This document shows positions 10,243 through 21,457 of a stretch of 64,000 nucleotides of DNA, piece by piece. Each line of letters starts with the position of its first letter. Position 1 is the stretch's first letter. The position numbers were made by a program, and so were the translations under genes. This DNA is from Podospora pseudoanserina. Lineage: Eukaryota > Ascomycota > Sordariomycetes > Sordariales > Podosporaceae. The stretch covers positions 310,001 through 374,000 of the forward strand of contig NC_085920.1 of assembly GCF_035222485.1 (NCBI RefSeq), in the 5' to 3' direction. The notes under the pieces were generated by a model that was not told the DNA's origin, ran no database searches, and worked only from the letters and a program-made list of their open reading frames with translations.

Positions 10243-10313
10243 AACCTCGTAGTATAGTGTGTAGTACGTCGACCACTACGTCGAAGGCGCGGGTTCGACT
10301 CCCGTCGAGGTTC
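10243..10313 (+). tRNA. tRNA-like sequence inside the gypsy element (atypical, probably not functional)
   Basis: A 71-nt cloverleaf-like sequence. The acceptor stem AACCTCG/CGAGGTT pairs perfectly. The D arm GTAT/GTAC encloses an AGTGTGTA loop. The T arm GCGGG/CCCGT encloses TTCGACT. An A-box-like TAGTATAGTG and a perfect B-box GGTTCGACTCC are present, and TTTT runs at 10324-10327 and 10359-10365 could end Pol III transcription. The anticodon stem TCGAC/GTCGA leaves only a six-base loop without the usual U33, so no anticodon can be assigned. D- and T-loop words resemble tRNA-Asp. It sits antisense to the element. Confidence 0.5.
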
Positions 10314-10478
10314 TCTTGGCTCCGTTTTACAGCTATCTGGCTGTGTGCCGGGGCCGAGTTTTTTTACTTACTTGGGTTTTGGTCGGTCCGGATATCGTTG
10401 GTGGAATTCTTTTTGCTTATCTGGGTAGTTAAGGTATACCTGTGGTTCCCACGAGTTATTTATAGCCGGATATCCTAA

Positions 10479-13400
10479 CTAACTGACTAAATACTTTAAT
10501 TGGCCTCTATTGAACCGTAAATCTAGTATTTCTTCTATATCGTACTCTTCTTCTTCGTCCTCCGCTACTACCTGTATATTAGCCTTACTTATATATAGTG
10601 CGGGTTCTAGAAGTGAGATGTGAAAGGTGTGTGACCGTAGACGTATCGTATTAGGTAGCTCTAATTCGAATACCGTCTCCGATAACTTCTTTTTGACCTT
10701 AAATGGTCCTACTCTCCTGTGGTCCAGCTTTTTACTAGGTCTTTTGGTACGTAAATTACGTGTGGAAAGGAATACTATATCCCCCCCCTTAAGGCGAGGT
10801 CCCTCGAGCCTTTTAATATTATAGTATTTCCGTATCTTTTCCCTTATAAACTCCAGTTTTTGCTTAAGCTTGCCGTAGAGTATGTGCATCTTATCTGCCT
10901 TAACTCCAGCCCTAGGTACCTTAACCGCAGGTCCCTACCGTAGGTCTGCCTCGTAGCCGAAGTTCGTGAAGAACGGTATGGCTTTGGTCGTCTTAGTTGG
11001 CGATATATTATATGCTAGTTGTGCCGTAGGTAATAGTTTAACCTAATCGTCCTGCTCGAAATTAATGTAATTCCGTAGGTACTGTTCTACGATTTGGTTA
11101 AGCCGTTCCGTTTGACCGTCCGTCTAAGGGTAGTAGGCCGAAGACGCCTTACTTATTACCCCTAGCCTCGTCATTAACGCTCTCCAGAACTTCGATACGA
11201 ATTTAGTATCGCGGTCTATAATAAACTTCTTTAGCTATATATATATTAATGTGATATACCGTAGTACTATATCCGCTAGTTATTCTGCCGACTAGGTCTC
11301 CTTATAAGGCAAGAAGTATGCTTACTTAGTGAGCCTATCGACTACCGTTAATATACTATCGTACTTAACGCCGGTTACCGTGTCCTTAGACTCTAGTAAT
11401 TTAATAATAAAGTTTATCGTGACTAAACTCTATGGCCGTTCTACTACCGGTAGTGGCTCCAGAAATCTATAGGGCTTATGCTTCGCAACCCTTATTCTTT
11501 CGTACGTATAGTATAACTAAATGGCTTCCTTAACGTCGTCCTTAATCTTTAGCTAGTCGAAGTGCTACTTAATCTTTTCTATAGTCTTAATAATACCTAT
11601 ATATCCTCCGAGCTTCGATACGTGGATCTCTATTACCAGTACCGTCCTATTACCTGGCCTTACGTACGCTTAGTTCTTATACTATAGTCTTCCCTGACTG
11701 TCCTTCTGGATGTCCTGTGGCTCCAGCTCTTCCTGCTAGTATTGCTTTGTAATATCGTTGCCCAACTTCCCTTGGTATTTGCTGGAAGTGGCCTTTTCGC
11801 GATACACTGCGTAATACTCTATTTACGGCTGTAGTGGATGTTTGAGGGTACTATCTGGCGCCTCTTTAAATAGTGGTGGTAACTCCTTAGGTGCATCTTT
11901 GTGGTGGTCGGTTCGCCGGCTAAGTGCGTCTGCCCTAGCGTTCTCCGAACCCTTCTTATAGTTAATCTGGAAATTAAATTCCGAGAGAAACTCTGACTAT
12001 CGTGTTTGCCGTGTATTGAGGACCTTCGTGGTAGTGAAGTACCGTAGATTTTTATAATCCGTATAGACCTGTACTTTATACTTAGTACCGCTAAGGTATG
12101 GCCTCTACTCCTCGAACGCTTCGATAATAGCGAGTAGTTCCTTATCGTGGATTAGGTAGTTTTAACGTGTTCCATTAAGCTTCTTCGAAAAGAAGGCTAC
12201 CGGGTGTAGCTTACCGTTATCGTCTCGCTGCCCTAGCTGTCCACCGATAGTATAGTCTGATATATCTGCCTCGACCTCGAATGGTCGACTGGGGTCTAGC
12301 AGTTTGAGCACCGGGTCCTTCAGAATAGCCTCTTTTAGCTCCTGGAAGGCCTGCTCCTCTTCCTGCCCCTACCGGAACTCTACGTCCTTCTTAGTTAAGT
12401 AGTTAAGTAGTCTCGTAATACCTGCGTAGCCCCGGATAAATATCCGATAGAAGTTTGTAAACCCTAAGAATTCCCTAACGTATATTTATAACTGCGGCGT
12501 AGGCTAGTCCTTAACTACTGTAATTTTCCTAGGTTCTATATAAACCTTACCTAGCGATATTAGATATCCCAGATATACTGTCTTCTGTACGTGGAACTCG
12601 CTCTTCTCTTTATTAACGGAGAGTCCGGCTCCGTATAGTGCGTCGAGTATCTTTCGTACGTATCGCTTATGCTCCTCTAGAGTACGTAAGTAGATAAGAA
12701 CGTTATCGAGATAGTATATTGCTGTTTTATCGAGGTACTTCCGTATAGTATGGTTAACGAGAGATTAGAACGTTACGGGCGCATTGGTTAACCCGAATGG
12801 TATTACGAGATACTCGAAATGACTATAGGGTGTGCGAAACGCTGTTTTCTATTCGTCTCCTTCTTTAATCTGTATATAGGCGTACCCGATAGGTATATCT
12901 AAGCGTGTGAAGTATCGTGCCTCTGTTAGTTAACTCCGTAACCTAGATATTAACGGTAGCGGGTAGCTGTTTTTTACCGTCTCGTTATTTAGCTGCCGGT
13001 AGTCTATATATAGTTGCAAACCACCGTCCTTCTTCGGTACGAAAAATACGGGGTATCCTGCTGGCGATGTGGACTTCCTAATATGTCTTTTCTTTAAGTT
13101 CTCGTCTAAGTACTTCCGTAGCTCCTTACTTTACTTATCGTTAGTGTGGTAGACCTTGAATAGCCGTAGCTTGGCTCTTTCTTTTAACTTAATCTCGTGG
13201 TCCTACGGTCTTTGCTCTGGAAGCCCCTCCAAATGCTTAGCCGTGAAGGCTAGGTGTCCTTGATATTCTACCGGTACCGCCTTTTTCTCGCCTTTCTCTA
13301 CGTTATGGTAGTAGGCGTATTTGTTGACCTCCGATATCTCCACCAACGTCGTTAACCCTACTTCTTCGATCTTACCGCCTGTATCGATAGAATATACTAT

Positions 13401-14850
13401 TACTTCCTGTGCTCCTTGCGGTGGTGCCGTGGAGGGTGCTCGTCCTGCACTCTGCTCCGTGCGTGCTCCTGATTTTCCATCGTTGGTTGGATACTTCTAA
13501 GGCTCTCTTGGTCGTAGGTGGCCACTATCCCTCTAATCGATATCTGGGTTGTAGTCTTTATGCTATGGTTGCTCCAGGATTATATCTTTCGAGGGTCCTA
13601 TATTTATAATGTCGAATATAACTAATATCGTTTTTCCTTCGACTGTGATGTCCAGGGGTAGTGTCTCCCTATAGACCTTTTGCGTGGGAAATGGACCTTA
13701 TATAACTATCTATTCCTTCTTTTTCTTTTATGGTATACGGGCCTGGTGCACGAACTGTGGCGAAATTAAGTTCGTCTCCGTACCACCGTCTACTAGTGCC
13801 ACTGCCTGGAGATCCCTCCATCGTGCAGTAACCCAGAGGCGTTTGTCTTTCTTGCCTCCTCCCTATACGGTAGCGACCTCGCTGACGAGCGCCGGATCGT
13901 TGTCCCATACCTTCGCCTTACGCTAATGCCTTCGAAGATATCGTTTGTGGTCCGTTAGAGGTTAACGGCCTCCGCGAAGGGCCGCGAGTCGTTTCCCAAG
14001 CGGTTATGTCGTTTAAGAGCGTCCTCTTGCCCCGGGTTGTCCAGTAACACGAAATCTTTTAACTATACCCGCCTGGCTTCCTCCCATCTTCCGTCTTTAG
14101 TATTCTTTCGCACCTATGCTCGATAGCGGTTCTTCTGCTTGGTCTTGGGCGTCTTGGCTTGATGATATCGCTTGACCTTCTCCCGCAGGTGTATAGCGTA
14201 GTCTGGGCTTGGGCACTATCCTAGTATTACTTCCTCCCACGAGCGTACGCTATTGTCTGTGTTCTAACCGTCTGCGTATTCGACGTAGTACCTCGCATGC
14301 CTTGGTGCGATCTGTATAACCTGAAGGCCATCCTTTAGTTTAACCGGGTCCTGAATCTTCTATAAGACGTAGTCGTTTAGGTCCTCCTGTTAGGCCTTTT
14401 CCCATCGGGCCATAGTCCTTTTGACTGGCTGTAGTTTGCCCTCCTTGCCCACCTTACGTACTGGCCAGTGGCCGTATAGCGACTTGCTCTGGTGGTGCTC
14501 CACACATCCGTGTGTAATACACTGGAACCAAGGTACTCTCTGATGCTCCGGATGCCTGGGATGAAGCTGTGCCGTATCTCCCTCACAGGGTGTATACTAT
14601 GTGGGTGTTAGTGCATCCCTTGGTAACTTCGCGATCCTAATGCTGGCGACCTTCCTGCCTTTCCAGTACTCTTCCCAGCTCTTATACAAGAGCTTTATAG
14701 GCTGTGATGTATCCTGTGAGATAGTGATTCCGTGCTTGCTATACTGCCTCTCTGGTATCGTCCACCTGGTAGGTCCTTGCGTGAGACCCTCGTCTTTGGC
14801 GACCTCCGTAGTGACTTCCGCAGCGATCTGTGCCAGTTGATCCTGCAATG
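10479..14850 (-). mobile_element. pol region of the gypsy element (fossil)
   Basis: Recognisable in order on the minus strand: a protease-side segment, a reverse transcriptase block with its YLD-type core near 12700, RNase H with its TDY-type word near 12060, an integrase block near 11000-11600, and a chromodomain-like end (10480-10890) with FHISLLEPA and EYDIEEILD words. This makes it a chromovirus-type Ty3/gypsy element. The region is broken many times over, apparently by point transitions. Confidence 0.85.
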
Positions 14851-15055
14851 CCTGTATCTGAAGATCTCCTTCCTCGTGCTCCGCCTTTAGCCTTTCCAGG
14901 GCTTTCTTTACCTCCTGGAACTCTATATCTTCTTGTCTGGCGTGCCAGTTAGAGTCTTCCTCGGAGCTTGCCGCTCCGCCTTGCTAGTACCCGATAGCTG
15001 CTACCTCCATAACCCTCGGTCCTTTCGATGTGGTGGTTAATGCGATTTCCTTTTT

Positions 15056-16024
15056 CTATCCGAGCCGTTTGGGTGCCCTGCAGTCCTTTTTAAAGTATCC
15101 TGCTTTGCCGTAATTAAAATATTTGAGGTTGTCTCTGCCCTGGCCCCGGCCTTGTGGTTTTTGTTGCTGTATAGCGTCGACCTCCATCGATCTTGCGTGT
15201 GTGGTGCTGGAGTAGCTAGTGCTAGGGTATCTTCTCTTTTGCTTGTCGTTAGGACGGTTATTACCGAAGTGTCCCTTGTTGTTGTTGTTGCCGTAGTGAC
15301 CCCTGCTGCCTCTTTTCTCCGTGCGCCGCTGGAATTGCTGATCGTCGATCCGAATAGCTATAGCGATATACTTGTCGATGGTGTTAGGCTTTGACTCCTT
15401 GTATAACTTATCCTTTACCTCTTCCTTAAGGCCGTTATAAAAGAGCTGTATTAACCCCTTATCGTTGATGGTGCTACGTAGGCTGTCGATCTTAAATAAA
15501 GCCGCGTAGTTAGCCGCTAAGTGCGTTTGGCGTAGGTTTGCGAGCCTTTTCTGCGCGTGCCTTGCTTTATCGTACTCCCTAAATACCTCCTTGAGCTTAG
15601 TCTTAAAGATACGATAGTTCTCGAAGTATTTTACGGTAATCTTCTTTTGGTCTTCCGGCTCCTGCTTGTAATAGTTGTCGAGGATAGGCTTAAACCACGC
15701 GAGAGCCCTATCCTTGAGTTTGGTAGCCGCGAAGATCACCTTTGATTCTTCGTTAGTGAACTGGTTTGGGTAGTAACGAAAATAGGTTTTGAGCTGGATT
15801 AAGAATCCTTTAAGCTCTGCCTTTCCTCCTCTATAGCGCTCCGGTGCCGGGAATTTGACGGTTGACTTAGGTGCGGTCGTGATGGCGATGATCTGCTCCC
15901 GGGTCTGCTGAGCCTCTTCCTCAAGCTCCCTAAGGCGTTTGACGACCTGTTCTGCAGTAGTGAGTGCAGGTCTGGTGCTGGTGGAAGGTCCCTCGCCGCC
16001 TGGGCTAGGCAGGACGCCTCCCAT
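15056..16024 (-). mobile_element. gag region of the gypsy element
   Basis: One open frame of 322 residues beginning MGGVLPSPGGEG. It has the retrotransposon gag core (FLIQLKTYFRYYP, KDRALAWFKPIL, FREYDKARHAQKRLANLRQ) and a C-terminal basic region with a zinc-knuckle-like YFNYGKAGYFKKDC segment. In contrast to pol it looks largely whole. Confidence 0.88.
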
Positions 16025-16105
16025 CTAAATATTCTTAGGTCCGGCTATAGTGGTAAAAAGACGCCTTTAATTTATCCGTGACAGAGTTGAAGTGAGTATG
16101 CAACG

Positions 16106-16504
16106 TGTGACGAACCCCTATCCAGAACCTCTGAAAGGGATACTGGTCGAAGGCACTTCTGAATAATCGTGGCTCGGTGTAGCTAAATAGTGCACAATAA
16201 GATGTCTCAATGTAAACACTAGATACCGTGAATACAAGCTTGAATTGCATACTACAGAACTGTCTATCTACGCCGGCCAGTTCCTCCGTATATATAGACC
16301 CGTGGACCGTGGACCGTTGACTTATAGACGGTCCTCGGTCCGCTCCTGATTGGCCGATGCCGGACCGTGGACCGTGAGCCCCACCGCGGTCCCCGGTCCC
16401 CATCTTATTGGTCCGTTGCCCTTCTGGACCGTGAGCCCCGCTCGACGGCGCGGTCCAGTCTTGATTGGTCCCTCGTGGCCCCACTGTCTTCCAGAACCGT
16501 GACA
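16106..16504 (-). repeat. 5' LTR of the gypsy element
   Basis: 399 bp, the partner of 9052-9450, upstream of gag in element orientation. Confidence 0.95.
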
Positions 16505-16509
16505 ATTGA
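16505..16509. repeat. target site duplication, right copy (ATTGA)
   Basis: Matches 9047-9051 exactly. Confidence 0.95.
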
Positions 16510-17404
16510 AGAAGCTAATATAAAAACTAATGGAAAGAGAAGCGTAAAAAAAGGGAATATAAAAACTAACGGAAGGAAAAATATAGGAAAAGCTAAAACG
16601 GCGTTAATATAAAGAAGAGGAAGAAGTTAGAGACAGTAAGGACGAGATTTTACTAAACGAAACTAAGACGAGACCTATAAATGAGAGAAGTGCAAGTAAT
16701 GTACGTTACAAAGAGCGGGGAGGTAACGACGACAATTCTCTAGGAAAAAGTTAGATATGTAAGCGGGGAAGCATATAAAGAAAACTAAAACGGCGTGAGA
16801 TTATACGTTATAAAAAGCGGGGAGGTAACGACGATAATTTTTTAGTAAGTAAATATTAGATACAGGAGCGGAAATAAAGAAAGCTAAAACGGCGTCGGCT
16901 TAATAATACCTAATAAAGTAAGTTAAAATCTAAAATAACAGACCCTTCAAAGGAATTTATCTAAGATGCTAATTAATCGATAGGAAGTGGATAATCTAGT
17001 ATATATAATAATATAAAAATAAAGGTTTAGAGTAAATAGAAATCTATTTAAAGCAAAAGACATAAGCTATTTAAGCGTAAAAAGAAAAATAGTGTAATGA
17101 TTCTGTTACTATACCACTAAAGTAAGCAATGCTTACAAACATCGACTACTTGTAGCTTTTATACAACACGGTAGCTTTAGTGTAGTAGTCTGGAGCAACT
17201 AAAAATTAAGAAGCGGTCTTTTCTTTAAGTTGCGCCAAAGGAGCAGAGTTTAATTTAAATAAAATACGGTGTTCCTTTTCAGTGCATTACATTTATTATT
17301 AAGTACTTAGTTATTTTCTCAAACAAATACTATTCGCTATTATACCCTCGAAAACCAAAACTCAATATCACTTAATTTAGTCTTAGTATAAATAAGACTT
17401 AATG
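16510..17404. repeat. AT-rich degenerate repeat block, right part
   Basis: Continuation of the A-rich block interrupted by the gypsy element. It has repeated words such as GAAAGCTAAAACGGCGT and AAAAAGCGGGGAGGTAACGACG at 16700-16900, then plain AT-rich sequence. No gene is supported. Confidence 0.6.
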
Positions 17405-17713
17405 TCAAGTAAGGCTGCACTTAGATATTATAGTAAGCAGATGCGTTTGGACTTCTAGGTATAATAACCTACGGTTTTGTTTTAAGACTGCCATTAAGAC
17501 CTTTTTCTTCCAGAAGCTATAGTTTTGGTGAGAAATTCGGCCATCCCGTAAAGCCCTGCGTAATCTGATATTAATTTCGTTCACATGATCCTCCAGCATA
17601 CGCTTCTCGTATTTCTTCTTTATCATACGAGATAACTCCCATGTTGATTTAACTGCAGTGATTAAGCCCGCGGAAGCGGCAGCCGATGCTAAGGAACTGA
17701 GTAAGTATGACAT
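17405..17713 (-). CDS. small basic protein with hydrophobic N-terminus, repeated near 59 kb
   Basis: A 102-residue frame. Residues 1-22 (MSYLLSSLASAAASAGLITA) could be a signal or short membrane helix. Residues about 25-60 are a charged helix (ELSRMIKKKYEKRMLEDHV), and a second basic helix follows. I do not recognise it. A degraded second copy lies at 58952-59110 beside the HET-NACHT-WD40 gene, and flanking words downstream (TGACAGGGGG, GCGGNAATA-NATTTCCC) are shared too. The pair is therefore part of a dispersed repeat of roughly 0.9 kb. The ORF may be the coding part of that repeat or a duplicated small host gene. Confidence 0.45.
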   Translation of the reverse strand: MSYLLSSLASAAASAGLITAVKSTWELSRMIKKKYEKRMLEDHVNEINIRLRRALRDGRISHQNYSFWKKKVLMAVLKQNRRLLYLEVQTHLLTIISKCSLT

Positions 17714-17939
17714 GAGTACTAGGTAATTAGATCGATGCTTGGTAGCCGAGGTAATAGAAACTTAATTGGGGAAGGACGCCGTTTTATAACCTACCTGCCT
17801 ATCTACATACCTAAGATATCACGATTTGATTGCAGATTTCAACTCCGAAATTAAGACTTGAAAGCTGAAATTAAGTCTTGACAGGGGGGTAGGGTGGCGG
17901 TGGCGCTCCTAACCACACACCCCCACTTAAGTCTAAAAG

Positions 17940-18309
17940 TGTCACAACCCTGGTGCAGGATTGTGGGGCCACGGGAATAGGGGCCAATCAGGAGAACGTA
18001 TAGGGGAGCCAATCATAGTGAAGGACGAGTGATCAGTGTGATCAGGGCACTGAGCAGACTAAACAGAGGGGATTAGTGGCCTTGGGAGCCTGATCACGGC
18101 TTGGCACAAGGACTATATATACGGAGGAACTGGCTGGTGTAGATAGACAGTTCCGCAGTATGCAATATAAGTCACAATCGTTGGTATTCAGACTATTGTG
18201 ATAGAGACAAGCCATTGTTGTACACTGTTTAGCTGTACCGAACCAGGATTGTTCAGAAGTGCCTTCAACCAGTATCCCTTTCAGAGGTTCTGGATAGGGG
18301 TTCGTCACA
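17940..18309 (+). repeat. solo LTR of a related Ty3/gypsy family
   Basis: A 370-bp sequence beginning TGTCACAACC and ending GGTTCGTCACA, flanked by a perfect 5-bp duplication AAAAG (17935-17939 and 18310-18314). Its second half matches the LTR of the 9052-16504 element read from the other strand; the first half differs, so it is a sister subfamily. The internal part has been lost, as happens by LTR-LTR recombination. It interrupts the repeat that also occurs near 59.3 kb. Confidence 0.9.
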
Positions 18310-18314
18310 AAAAG

Positions 18315-19879
18315 CGGTAATATATTTCCCTCGACCAGGAAGTATACGGGTCAACCGTTGCACTAACAATCCTGAAGACAGCCCTTGAATTAATATAAAC
18401 ACTGCCCAGGCATGACTGTGTTTGATGCAAATACCCAAAAATCGGTCACCATGCTGATATTCTGCCCATCCTGGTTGAGGCCAGGCTTCATGTCATTCCT
18501 TACATTTTTATCTGTCGAAGAAGCATCAAGCAAACGCCCAATCCAAGCCCTACCAGCGACGCTCACTAGGAAATCCTTGCAGACCGCTTCTTTTTGAAGT
18601 GTAAGGTAGTCTCGGGGGAGTATCATGATTACACTCTGGTCACAGCACTTCTGCAGTCCTCTGCGCTCAGTCATCATACCTCGTCTACCAACAGAGCTCC
18701 CTTGGGATCATCCAAGGCACTAAAAGTTGAAAGGCAACGAACGACAGCCGGATGTAGGTGTCAAGCTGAAGGGAGCCCAGTTCGACTGAAGCTGTTGATG
18801 CGGAACTTTGCCAATTCCAAAGTCCCTCGTCAGAAAAGGCTGCTGTTAATCAACGCCACATTCCATGCGTTTTGACGCAATGTGCTCTCACCGGTCTTTA
18901 CCAGAAGCCAGTGGATTATCTTTCGTCAACCCCGGTCGTTAACAAATCTTGGGATTCATGCTTTGTCATCCAGATGTGTTCAGTTCAGTCGAATCGATCG
19001 TCATTGCTTAAAACGTACATGAACCCAAGAGATACAACTTACTGGTACCGTACATGCGAAGTAGCAACGTGGAAAAGAATTGGTCGGATCGTGGTTAGTC
19101 CGCTCGAGTTGCCGGCGGCATCTCTAGGCAGACACAAAACTGGCCAAGTCGACGATGTAGCCGGGCGGCACTGCATACAAGTGGTCGCCGTTTACATACC
19201 CAGGTCCCCGCCCGGCACTGGGTGAATGGCATCTTTGATAAGAATAGATTGGAGGCACCCGTGGACTTGGATTCCCACAGTCGCATGCCGTTGCTGTCGA
19301 GATCGATATCCACTTTCAAGGCCTCATTTGACTGGGACTTTTGACGTTTACTCCGTACTGCGCAACAAATGGCCTCAAGCAAATGTCCGAAATGGCCGCC
19401 AAGCTCCAGGTGCTAACGCTGTCAGCACCCTTGCCTGGGACTGGGAGGCGCTGATCCCTGGTGTCGGGGAAGGATGCCGTCTTTGTTGGCCCAATCATGA
19501 GTGGTACCAGATGCAATCGGCCCATGTCGGCCCAACGCCAGACCAGGTTGGGGAAAGACCTGCTCCGCCTGTTGCATGAGCTTGGCCCAATCACAATAAT
19601 GGTCGGGACCGGTGAAGCATTTTCGACCGCGAGCTTCATTCAGTCGAGCAAGGAGCGGACTTGGTGGGAAGTGGTGCCGCAAAACCACTTCTTCCATCTT
19701 TCATCATGATCCTCTTCCCCGTGCGTACTCTGTAGGCCCTGGTGCACCAAAAGGACTAACTCTCTCGACAAACACCATCGAACTCTGGGCTACTATTACT
19801 ATAGCTTGGACCGAGTGTGTCGCCTACACACACCTACACCCCACCGAGACATGCACAACATGCCGCCAGATCCTTCGAG
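18315..19879. other. 1.5 kb without a recognisable gene
   Basis: Frames on both strands are short and overlapping with no family resemblance. Some minus-strand frames between 19316 and 19700 could be remnants of a gene, but I cannot support one. Confidence 0.4.
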
Positions 19880-21295
19880 ATGTTCAACGTCGACGTACCG
19901 GACAACACTAAAAGTCCGGAGAACATCGCTTCCAACGTCATTCTCGCCTCTGTTTTGGCCCCGGTCTTTGCGATAATCTTTGTCGTCCTCCGATTGTATA
20001 CCGCGCGCTCCATCTTGCGCGCGAGCCACAAGGATGATTGTATGTTTTTGGGATCGTGGCCGCTCTTGACCGCGGGGGTTGGCTAATTCGGGGTTGCGCT
20101 TTAGGGCTCATTCTCATTGCCGTCATCTTGTCCGTCCTATACTCTGCCACCCTCATTGCTAGTACGCCAGAATCCTTTCTATCATCTGCTCAGCAGCACG
20201 CTTGGGAATACCACGACTGGAGCGAGCGCTGACAACGAACGGATTAGTGACCAAATTCGGTCTGGGGTATCATATCTTCTACCTATTTCATTCCAACACC
20301 TGGAGAGGGAAAACCTTGCTTTTGGTAATCAAAATCCTTCCTCACGGGCTAGAGAGGCGGACACAACTGACCATGGAAAAAAAGCTTGCCGGATTTCCTG
20401 CCGCCATAACGAGTAACTTATCGGTCCTCTTCATCAAGTGCTCAATTCTTGTGTTCTATCTCCGATTCTCGACGACCCGAATTCTCAATCATGTTATATA
20501 CGTCATGCTCGTTATCGTTGTTATCGCCAATTCTCTTGCGGCATTTGGCGTCCTTTTCACATGCCAGCCCATGTCATCTTTTTGGGATGGCAACGTCAAG
20601 GGCACGTGCATCAACAGGGACGCCTGGTACGCCTGGCTCGTGATTTTGAACTGCGTTACCGATTTCATCTTGCTGGTCCTGCCGCTTTGGCTTTTGGCAC
20701 CGTTGAAGATTGGCTTCTCGCAGAAGGCTGCCATTGCCGCGATATTGGGTACTGGCGGATTGTATGTCTTCTTCGCCGCTGACAGCACAGGAATGCTAAC
20801 AGTAAGAAACAGTGTTGTTGGGATAAGCATATTTCGCGTTGTAGTGGTGTCACAGGGGTGGGACAAGTACGACTTTACCTATCGATTTGCCATCAACTAC
20901 ATATGGAGGTAGGTTTCTAGAAGCCCCTGTCGCCGTTGAGAGAGGCCTAACACAAGCTCTGACACAGCGTCATTGAGACAAATGTGGCCATCATTTGTGC
21001 CTGTGCCCCTACACTACGGGCGTTGGTCGGCCGTTATGTGCCATCATTGCTCCAATTTAGTGCACGCCGCGATCCACTGGCGCTGTACACCATCCCCGTA
21101 TCACACGTTGCCGCTGCGCAACGACCACGACCAGCCCCACGAAGCCAAGATGATGAAATCGAAAGATCATCCAATCATGAGAACTACGTTAGTGGTTCCT
21201 CAGCACAACTCACATCAAATTTCGGAAGTAAACTGTTTGGACCAGCCTCAGATCGAGCCTCGAGTAGAGGAAAGTCGGATCACACGGCCTCGTAG
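19880..21295 (+). CDS. fungal rhodopsin-fold integral membrane protein (PTH11-like group)
   Basis: Four exons inferred: 19880-20039, 20105-20161, 20194-20908 and 20968-21295, which give 419 residues in phase. The first helix NVILASVLAPVFAIIFVVLRLY is followed by KDDW, then LILIAVILSVLYSATLI, FGLGYHIFYLF, SNLSVLFIKCSILVFYLRF, VMLVIVVIANSLAAFGVLFTC, WLVILNCVTDFILLVLPLW, and the last helix VAIICACAPTLRALV. The pattern of about seven helices with KDDW, CQPMSSFWD and a late TNVAIICACAP block is that of the fungal rhodopsin domain family. The predicted second intron (20162-20193) is only 32 nt, unusually short, so that junction may be wrong. The C-terminal tail is soluble and polar. Members act at the plasma membrane, some as receptors; the ligand is unknown. 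Confidence 0.75.
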
Positions 21296-21457
21296 CGAAA
21301 AAGACAAACTTGGAGAACACAGAGATGGGGATAATGACTGGCGTCGAGGCGTTACATGGCCGGTATACCGACGGCTGAAGCGATGCGGACTTTGGATATA
21401 GGATATTTAATGACACTTGGCTTCCTCCCTTTCCCACAACAATACATCGCCGCCCTG

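Larger units (their letters stand above)
9052..16504 (-). mobile_element. Ty3/gypsy LTR retrotransposon (fossil, broken pol)
   Basis: Complete structure of about 7.45 kb read on the minus strand: two 399-bp LTRs starting TGTGACG and ending GTGACA on the plus strand, and a 5-bp target duplication (ATTGA). A purine-rich tract lies just inside the left LTR (about 9451-9466, minus strand), as expected beside a 3' LTR. Order on the minus strand is gag (16024-15056), then a pol region with protease, reverse transcriptase, RNase H and integrase signals, ending in a chromodomain-like segment near 10480. The LTRs differ at about five of 399 positions, all transitions, so this insertion is recent. The pol region is broken by many changes (well over ten), of the kind RIP makes; gag remains one long open frame. 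Age of insertion: young. Age of pol decay: probably older than the insertion. Confidence 0.93.

Noticed and set aside
10243-10313. The tRNA-like sequence as an amber-suppressor tRNA serving the element
   Set aside because: The loop is short and lacks U33, so CTA is not a credible anticodon, and damage in the element is not limited to one stop type.
13409-13926. Plus-strand frames inside the pol region of the gypsy element
   Set aside because: Antisense shadows of the decayed pol.
19316-19697. Overlapping minus-strand frames near the rhodopsin-fold gene
   Set aside because: Several frames overlap with similar chance composition; none shows a domain or splice logic.
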